Shown one piece after another: positions 6,587 through 11,230 of a stretch of DNA of 11,230 nucleotides. The notes under the pieces were generated by a model, which saw only the letters and a program-made list of their open reading frames with translations, did no database searches and was not told where the DNA came from. The DNA lies in NCBI GenBank assembly GCA_015486095.1, contig WFSK01000091.1, positions 1 to 11,230 of the forward strand, in the 5' to 3' direction. Source of the DNA: Thermotogae bacterium. GTDB taxonomy: Bacteria > Thermotogota > Thermotogae > B3-G13. The position numbers were made by a program, and so were the translations under genes. Numbering within the stretch: the stretch's first letter is position 1; the number at the start of each line of letters is the position of its first letter.

Positions 6587-8019
6587 AAATCGAATTCCTC
6601 CTCTTCGGCACCTTTAGTTTCTGAAGGCAATATGTGGGAATGATAGTAGTCGGGTTCATAAAATGTGGCATAAGGTTTAACAAACAGAAGTTTTATCGTT
6701 CCAACGGGGCCATTACGCTGCTTACCTATTATGAGTTCCGTTTCATCTGGCTTATTATCTATCCCATTCATCTCATCTTTGTCCCGCTTACTGTCCTTTT
6801 CATAACCGTGACGATATAAAAACATAACGAGGTCTGCATCTTGTTCTATGGCTCCAGATTCTCGCAGATCACTCAATCTCGGACGCCTGCTTTCTCTCTG
6901 TTCCACCGCTCTGGAAAGCTGTGAGATGGCTATCACGCATATGCCCAATTCCCGTGCCAGTATCTTCAGAGAACGCGAGATCTCCGACACCTCTTGCTGT
7001 CTGTTTTCTTTAGGAGCCCTCGTTCTCATGAGTTGTAGATAATCCACGACCAAAAGATCTAAACCATATTCCTTCTTTATTCTCCTTGTCTTTGCCCTCA
7101 ATTCCCTAATGTCTATTCCTGGTGTGTCATCCACTACGAGATGGACATTATAAAATTGACTCGCAGCATTGGTTAATCTACCCCACTCATCATCACTCAA
7201 ATATCCTGCTCTTATCTTCTTGAGGTCTACACTTCCCTGTGAACAGAGTAATCGCTGCGCCAGTTGTTCCTTTGTCATCTCAAGACTGAAGAAGGCAACA
7301 GCAATATTGTGTTTTAACGTCATTTCTTTTACCATATTTATGGCGAGCGCCGTTTTTCCAACAGATGGCCTTGCAGCTATTATAACGAGATCGGACTTGT
7401 GGAAACCCGCGGTCATAGCATCCAGAGAAGGAAATCCCGTAGGAATACCGGAAACGTATATGCCATGTTCGTCAGGAGATTGATGTTGTATCTTTACGTT
7501 TTCAATATTTTCAAACGTTCTATGGACTATGGTGCTGATACTTTCATAGCTCCTCGTCATCCTCTGTTCACCTATAGCCATGATAGCCTTTTCCGCATCG
7601 TCCAGGATATCTTCAACATCCCGTTCTTCATAAGCACTTTCCACTATACGAGAACCTGTACTAATAAGGTGCCGCAAGATAGATTTATCTCTGACTATAC
7701 GGGCGTAATATTCAGCATTCGCAGATGTAGGAGTGATATCTGCGAGTTTCGATAGATACATGGCACCACCTATCTTATCCAAATTCCCTTCCTTTTTCAA
7801 CAGATCCATAACGGTTATCGGATCTACACCCTTATTTTCTTCGTACAACCTTTCTACGGCTTCGAAGATCAATCGATTGCTCTCCGAATAAAAATCGTTT
7901 ACAGAACAGATTTCCATCACATCGGCCACTACAGATGGATCTATGAACATCGCACCCAACAGGGCTTGTTCAGCGTCTAAATTCTGAGGAGGGACCTTCT
8001 TCATTAAACCTTCAACCAT
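6583..8019 (-). CDS. dnaB: Replicative DNA helicase DnaB
   Basis: This is the hexameric 5'-3' helicase that unwinds DNA ahead of the replication fork. The protein has 478 residues, slightly longer than average. The N-terminal collar domain (about 8-150) starts PPQNLDAEQALLGAM. The RecA-like motor follows with Walker A ARPSVGKT (216-223), FFSLEM, Walker B LLVVDYLQL (322-330), SQLSR (366-370) and the KQRNGPVG segment (433-440) that carries the arginine finger. The tail is acidic (GAEEEEFDF). There is no intein, which is notable only because dnaB often carries one. ATG 8019 has a poor ribosome-binding site. Met6 at 8004, preceded by GAAGG, is an equally plausible start. The gene has its own extended -10 promoter and is followed without a gap by the GH2 gene. 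Confidence 0.97.
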   Translation of the reverse strand: MVEGLMKKVPPQNLDAEQALLGAMFIDPSVVADVMEICSVNDFYSESNRLIFEAVERLYEENKGVDPITVMDLLKKEGNLDKIGGAMYLSKLADITPTSANAEYYARIVRDKSILRHLISTGSRIVESAYEERDVEDILDDAEKAIMAIGEQRMTRSYESISTIVHRTFENIENVKIQHQSPDEHGIYVSGIPTGFPSLDAMTAGFHKSDLVIIAARPSVGKTALAINMVKEMTLKHNIAVAFFSLEMTKEQLAQRLLCSQGSVDLKKIRAGYLSDDEWGRLTNAASQFYNVHLVVDDTPGIDIRELRAKTRRIKKEYGLDLLVVDYLQLMRTRAPKENRQQEVSEISRSLKILARELGICVIAISQLSRAVEQRESRRPRLSDLRESGAIEQDADLVMFLYRHGYEKDSKRDKDEMNGIDNKPDETELIIGKQRNGPVGTIKLLFVKPYATFYEPDYYHSHILPSETKGAEEEEFDF

Positions 8020-8052
8020 AAATCATCATCTCACATGAATATATCAATTCTA

Positions 8053-8061
8053 ATTATAGCA
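8053..8061 (-). promoter_or_regulatory. Extended -10 promoter for dnaB
   Basis: On the minus strand this reads TGCTATAAT, a perfect extended -10 element. No -35 match is found at the usual spacing. Transcription would start near 8046 and give a leader of about 27 bases before ATG 8019. Confidence 0.65.
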
Positions 8062-8181
8062 TATCTCAGATCGCTATTGGCCACGGATGAACACGAAGCC
8101 TTCAGACAGGGGTAAACTCCTCTTCCTACGGACGTATGTGCTCTCAATTTTTCTATATGTTGGAAAAGCAGGATAGGGAAG

Positions 8182-9036
8182 TTAATAAACCTTGAATCCT
8201 TCGCCGAATACTTCATCTACAGAAGACACGATCACGAATGCCGATGGATCTATGTCTTTTATCCTTCTATGCAATTTCATCAATTCTCTGCGTCTCACTA
8301 TAGTCATCAATATGGGGCGTCTTTCGCCGGTATATCCCCCAATCGCTTCCAATTGGGTTACACCTCTTCGCAGGTCATGCAAGATCATCGTAGAGATCTC
8401 CTGTCCCTTTTCGGAAATTATCAGAACTTCTTTCGAGACATCCATTCCTCTCATAACAAAATCTATGATCAAGCCATTCAATATTACTGCCAAAAGAGAA
8501 TACATGGCGATATTTACTCCATAGGAAAAGACGTTTGCAACTCCTATGGAGAAATCTGCCACCAGCAGCGTTTTACCCATAGGATATCCCCGTATGTTGT
8601 TCATTATCTTGGCTATTATATCTGTTCCTCCTGTCGAAGCATTTGCAGAGAACGTAAACGCCATTCCTATACCGGTTAAGAGATCTCCAAATATAACGGC
8701 GAGCATCAGATCGCCACCGTTATATCTCGGAATGGGTATAACTGTATCGAAGATCTGAACCGCGATGGATAGCAGAAACGTACAAATTATCGTCTTAACG
8801 CTGAAATTGAAACCTATAGTTAGAAATGCTATGGTGAAAAGCACAGCATTTATTATGAGCATCCATATACCTATGGGAACGGCTATGAATTTGTTTAAGA
8901 CTATGGCCAATCCGTTTGCTCCACCAGCAGCTATGTGATATGGCATCAGAAAGGAGACGAGACCAATCGTAATAAGGGTTATACCGATGAACATGAAAGA
9001 TATATCAGCAAATGTGCGCCATCTCTTGGTATTCAT
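8182..9036 (-). CDS. YitT-family integral membrane protein
   Basis: The 284-residue protein has about five to six hydrophobic membrane segments in residues 10-195 and a soluble C-terminal DUF2179-type domain (about 200-284). Diagnostic pieces are AAGGANGLA (36-44), ASTGGTDIIAKI (133-144), the EAIGGYTGE segment (230-238) and the terminal SSVDEVFGEGF. These are all typical of the YitT / DUF161 family. The function of this family is not established, and transport of a small molecule is only a guess. The start is supported by GGAGGT (9042-9047), five bases before ATG. It lies about 45 bases after the end of rnpB with no obvious terminator or promoter between them, so it may be transcribed through rnpB from the pfk promoter. 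Confidence 0.9.
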   Translation of the reverse strand: MNTKRWRTFADISFMFIGITLITIGLVSFLMPYHIAAGGANGLAIVLNKFIAVPIGIWMLIINAVLFTIAFLTIGFNFSVKTIICTFLLSIAVQIFDTVIPIPRYNGGDLMLAVIFGDLLTGIGMAFTFSANASTGGTDIIAKIMNNIRGYPMGKTLLVADFSIGVANVFSYGVNIAMYSLLAVILNGLIIDFVMRGMDVSKEVLIISEKGQEISTMILHDLRRGVTQLEAIGGYTGERRPILMTIVRRRELMKLHRRIKDIDPSAFVIVSSVDEVFGEGFKVY

Positions 9037-9079
9037 TCCATACCTCCGATCATCGGTTTGTGACTCATCCGTTAAAAGC

Positions 9080-9424
9080 CTACCTTCGGAGTGGACCTAT
9101 AAGCCGGATTCTGTCGAGAACGATCATCTATCTGAGAGATGTGTTACCACATCCCTTTAGCGACCTACCCGAGGAGTCGGCGGGCCACCTCAAACCTCCT
9201 CCTACTCGGTCTTGCTCCGGATGAGGGTTACCAAACCACTTGCTCGCACAAGTGTTGGTGAGCTCTTACCTCGCCTTTCCACCCTTGCCTTTACGGCGGT
9301 TTTCGTTTCTATGGCCCTATCTCAAGGTCACCCTTGCTGGCCATTAACCAGCATCCTGCCCTTGGAGTCCGGACTTTCCTCGAGATCCGTAAGAATCCCG
9401 CGATCGTTCGATCCACTCCGAAGC
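9080..9424 (-). ncRNA. rnpB: RNase P RNA, bacterial type A
   Basis: This is the catalytic RNA that removes 5' leaders from precursor tRNAs. On the minus strand the conserved 5' block GAGGAAAGTCCGG is at 9369-9381, the central CATAGAAACGAAAACCGCC block follows, and the 3' block ACAGAATCCGGCTTATAG is at 9097-9114. The ends pair perfectly over 12 bp (9412-9423 with 9084-9095) to form helix P1, which fixes the boundaries to within a few bases. The length of about 345 nt fits a type A RNA. The 5' end lies about 5 bases after the phosphofructokinase stop. The RNA therefore needs a promoter inside that gene or must be cut out of a pfk transcript. A weak -10-like TATTAT at 9456-9461 is the only nearby candidate. 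Confidence 0.96.
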
Positions 9425-9428
9425 GTGA

Positions 9429-10451
9429 TCAACCAAAAAAGGTTTGAGCCAATTTATAATATTCGAATGGGACGAGTTTCTTAGTTGAAACGCCATAACT
9501 TATCGGTATAGATATGATATCATTACCTCTTAACGCAACCATACGCCCAAAATCGCCTCTCTCAATCAATTCTATGGCTTTTACACCATATCTCGTCCCG
9601 AGGATTCTATCGAATGCCGTGGGTGTACCTCCCCTGAGGAGATGACCTAAAACGACGGATCTCGTATCGTACCCCGTCTTCTCTTTTACCACGTCTGCCA
9701 GGTAATGAGCTATTCCACCGAGTTGTACATGGCCAAAGGCATCGACCTTCGTCTTATCACCAACAACATCTTCCAACTCCGTTGGCTTAAATCCTTCCGC
9801 TACAGCAACGACAGCATATTTGCTCTTCTCCATTCTATCCTTCAAGATCTTGCATATCTCTTCTATAGTCATGGGAAATTCTGGTATCAATATCAGATGA
9901 GCACCCGCGGCAAGCCCCGCCTCTATGGTTATCCAACCTGCATCTCTTCCCATCAACTCCACAAACATTATTCTTCTATGAGACTTTGCAGTAGAGTGTA
10001 ACCTATCTATCGCATCTGCACCAACGTTGACCGCCGTGTGAAATCCAAATGTATAATCTGTATTGGCTACATCGTTATCTATGGTCTTGGGGACACCTAC
10101 GATATTAAGATTGTAACCTACCATCTTCGCCGCAACCGATAGTGTATCATCTCCTCCTATCACTATGAGAGCGTCAAGGGCAAGCTTTTTCACGTTGTTG
10201 AGGACTTTATCGACTCCTCCATCGATCGCAAAGGGGTTCACCCTCGACGTCCCCAGTATAGTCCCTCCCAATATATGTATACCTTCGACATCCTGATCTG
10301 TTAAAGGGGTGTATTCCAGCTCGATGAGCCCTTTCCAACCTTGCATTATACCTATTATCTCCGTATCTTCACTACTCGATCTCACAATACCTCTGATAAC
10401 TGCGTTTAAACCTGGGCAATCTCCGCCTCCCGTTAATATACCTACTCTCAT
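9429..10451 (-). CDS. 6-phosphofructokinase, predicted pyrophosphate-dependent
   Basis: The enzyme phosphorylates fructose 6-phosphate in glycolysis. The 340-residue protein has the full family pattern: GILTGGGDCPGLNAVIR (4-20), GGDDT (99-103), PKTIDND (121-127), MGRDAGW (167-173), PEFP and GGTPTAFDR. Asp125 is the predicted catalytic base. Where ATP-dependent enzymes have Gly104 and Gly124 (E. coli numbering), this protein has Asp102 and Lys122. This pair is the known mark of enzymes that use pyrophosphate, and those reactions are reversible. Activity is thus predicted to be PPi-linked, although sequence alone does not prove it. ATG 10451 is preceded by AAGGAGG (10464-10470), about 12 bases away. 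The gene has its own promoter and rnpB follows directly. Confidence 0.93.
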   Translation of the reverse strand: MRVGILTGGGDCPGLNAVIRGIVRSSSEDTEIIGIMQGWKGLIELEYTPLTDQDVEGIHILGGTILGTSRVNPFAIDGGVDKVLNNVKKLALDALIVIGGDDTLSVAAKMVGYNLNIVGVPKTIDNDVANTDYTFGFHTAVNVGADAIDRLHSTAKSHRRIMFVELMGRDAGWITIEAGLAAGAHLILIPEFPMTIEEICKILKDRMEKSKYAVVAVAEGFKPTELEDVVGDKTKVDAFGHVQLGGIAHYLADVVKEKTGYDTRSVVLGHLLRGGTPTAFDRILGTRYGVKAIELIERGDFGRMVALRGNDIISIPISYGVSTKKLVPFEYYKLAQTFFG

Positions 10452-10484
10452 ATAGATCTGCTACCTCCTTTGTATGTGATGTTG

Positions 10485-10490
10485 TATAAT
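10485..10490 (+). promoter_or_regulatory. Candidate plus-strand -10 overlapping the pfk promoter
   Basis: TATAAT on the plus strand, preceded by TTG, lies inside a near-palindrome (GTATAATTATAAC) shared with the pfk -10 element. If used, it would start a transcript near 10497 with a leader of about 130 bases ahead of the carboxyltransferase gene. No -35 box is seen. A second, weaker candidate for the same gene is TACAAT at 10600-10605. Confidence 0.35.
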
Positions 10491-10497
10491 TATAACA
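10489..10497 (-). promoter_or_regulatory. Extended -10 promoter for phosphofructokinase
   Basis: The minus strand reads TGTTATAAT, a perfect extended -10 element. Transcription would start near 10482, about 31 bases before ATG 10451. It may also drive rnpB and the YitT gene. The element overlaps a plus-strand TATAAT at 10485-10490. Confidence 0.6.
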
Positions 10498-10544
10498 TGA
10501 TATTCGACGATCGGCATCCGAAAAGGATAGAGTAAGAGGTGCGA

Positions 10545-10607
10545 ATGATGAGGATTTTGCGTTGTCGAGAAACAGGAGGATTCGAGAGTACATATTGGGT
10601 ACAATAA
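10545..10607 (+). CDS. Possible 20-residue leader peptide
   Basis: This short open frame starts ATGATG, has AAGAGG five bases upstream (10534-10539) and ends TAA, 22 bases before the carboxyltransferase start. It would encode 20 residues beginning MMRILRCRE and ending YWVQ. It lies in the leader that would be made from the upstream plus-strand promoter. The only support is the ribosome-binding site and its position. It may be chance. Confidence 0.2.
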   Translation: MMRILRCRETGGFESTYWVQ

Positions 10608-10629
10608 ACGAATAGATGGGAGCAGGAAT

Positions 10630-11230
10630 ATGAGAGTGATCGAATTTACTGATACAACGTTTAGAGATGCACACCAGTCTTTGCTGGCTACGCGAATGAC
10701 GACGGATGAGATACTCGGTATAATCGATGTAGCGGATGAGGTTGGGTATCATTCATTCGAGATGTGGGGTGGTGCAACGTTCGATGCATGCATTCGATAC
10801 CTCAATGAAGACCCATGGGAAAGATTGAGGAAGATAAAGAAATCCACGAAGAAAACGAAGCTTCAGATGTTGTTGAGAGGTCAGAATATACTGGGCTACA
10901 AGAACTATCCGGATGATATCGTTGAGCGATTCGTGTCTCTTGCAGTGAAGAATGGTATAGATATAATACGAATATTCGATGCACTGAACGATATGAGAAA
11001 CCTTCGTACAGCAGTAGAGGCAACCTTGAAGAGTGGTGCACATGCGCAGGGAGCGATATGCTATACTGTGAGTCCTGTACATACACTCGAATTGTATCTC
11101 AAAAATGTTCAAGACCTGGTTGAAATGGGGTGTCAATCCATATGTATAAAAGACATGGCAGGCTTGATGACGCCCAAGAACGCATACGACTTAGTGAAGG
11201 CGATAAAGGATAGATTCGATGTACCTGTAC
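10630..11230 (+). CDS. Carboxyltransferase subunit of oxaloacetate decarboxylase / pyruvate carboxylase (partial)
   Basis: The gene is cut by the window end, with 200 codons visible. It encodes the carboxyltransferase domain that moves CO2 between biotin and pyruvate or oxaloacetate. It opens with the family signature TDTTFRDAHQSLLATRM (7-23), followed by EMWGGATFDACIRYLNEDPW, LQMLLRGQN (78-86), RIFDALND and SICIKDMAG. Asp13 is a predicted metal ligand and Lys174 the predicted carboxylated lysine, by spacing from the transcarboxylase 5S subunit. The start has GGGAG (10618-10622), seven bases before ATG. The missing part should show whether a biotin domain is fused, which would separate OadA or PycB from a transcarboxylase 5S protein. 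The gene is divergent from phosphofructokinase. Confidence 0.93.
   Translation, partial: MRVIEFTDTTFRDAHQSLLATRMTTDEILGIIDVADEVGYHSFEMWGGATFDACIRYLNEDPWERLRKIKKSTKKTKLQMLLRGQNILGYKNYPDDIVERFVSLAVKNGIDIIRIFDALNDMRNLRTAVEATLKSGAHAQGAICYTVSPVHTLELYLKNVQDLVEMGCQSICIKDMAGLMTPKNAYDLVKAIKDRFDVPV

Noticed and set aside
8031..8216. 61-residue minus-strand open frame between the YitT gene and dnaB
   Set aside because: It overlaps the end of the YitT gene and covers the dnaB promoter, and it has no family features.
8192..8758. Plus-strand open frames opposite the YitT gene
   Set aside because: They are antisense to a well-supported membrane protein gene and show no family motifs.
9431..9444. AACC-TTTTTT-GGTT (minus strand) as a terminator at the pfk end
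   Set aside because: The stem has only 4 bp and the T-run is in the loop rather than after it. It also overlaps pfk codons.
10372..11136. Minus-strand open frames opposite the pfk start and the carboxyltransferase gene
   Set aside because: They lie antisense to a strongly conserved carboxyltransferase coding region or cross the divergent promoters.

Overview
The window looks like chromosomal DNA of a (probably thermophilic) member of the Thermotogota. The lineage call is an inference. It rests on a small cupin that closely resembles the Thermotoga maritima TM1459 type, an AT-leaning but not extreme composition, and repeated extended -10 promoters (TGnTATAAT) without a recognisable -35 box. 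No alignment or tree could be run.

Layout. Positions 1-464 contain no convincing gene. They hold a 42-bp perfect direct repeat (1-42 and 309-350) that flanks a long imperfect palindrome (about 80-263), and this is the least explained part of the window. On the + strand follows a tight, overlapping three-gene block: an exported S41 carboxyl-terminal processing protease (ctpA-like), a membrane-anchored divergent polysaccharide deacetylase (YibQ/DUF610 type) and tRNA-guanine transglycosylase (tgt). A TM1459-like four-histidine cupin with its own promoter comes next. It converges on a minus-strand pair, the replicative helicase dnaB followed by a GH2 beta-mannosidase-like glycosidase whose TTG start overlaps the dnaB stop codon.

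Further right, also on the minus strand, is the series phosphofructokinase, RNase P RNA (rnpB), YitT-family membrane protein. rnpB starts only about 5 nt after the phosphofructokinase stop codon. The phosphofructokinase carries Asp and Lys at the two positions that mark pyrophosphate-dependent enzymes. Divergently from it, a biotin-dependent carboxylase/decarboxylase carboxyltransferase gene (OadA/PycB type) starts at 10630 and runs off the window.

How the genes fit together. CtpA and the YibQ-like protein are found next to each other in many bacteria and are linked to cell-envelope maintenance. tgt, dnaB and rnpB are core information-processing genes. The GH2 enzyme, the PPi-type phosphofructokinase and the OadA/PycB protein suggest a saccharolytic metabolism with a pyrophosphate-linked glycolytic step and C3/C4 acid interconversion. 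I found no CRISPR array, transposase or clear defence system. The candidate novelties are the repeat/palindrome region, the gene-abutting rnpB, and the overlapping divergent promoters between pfk and the carboxyltransferase gene.
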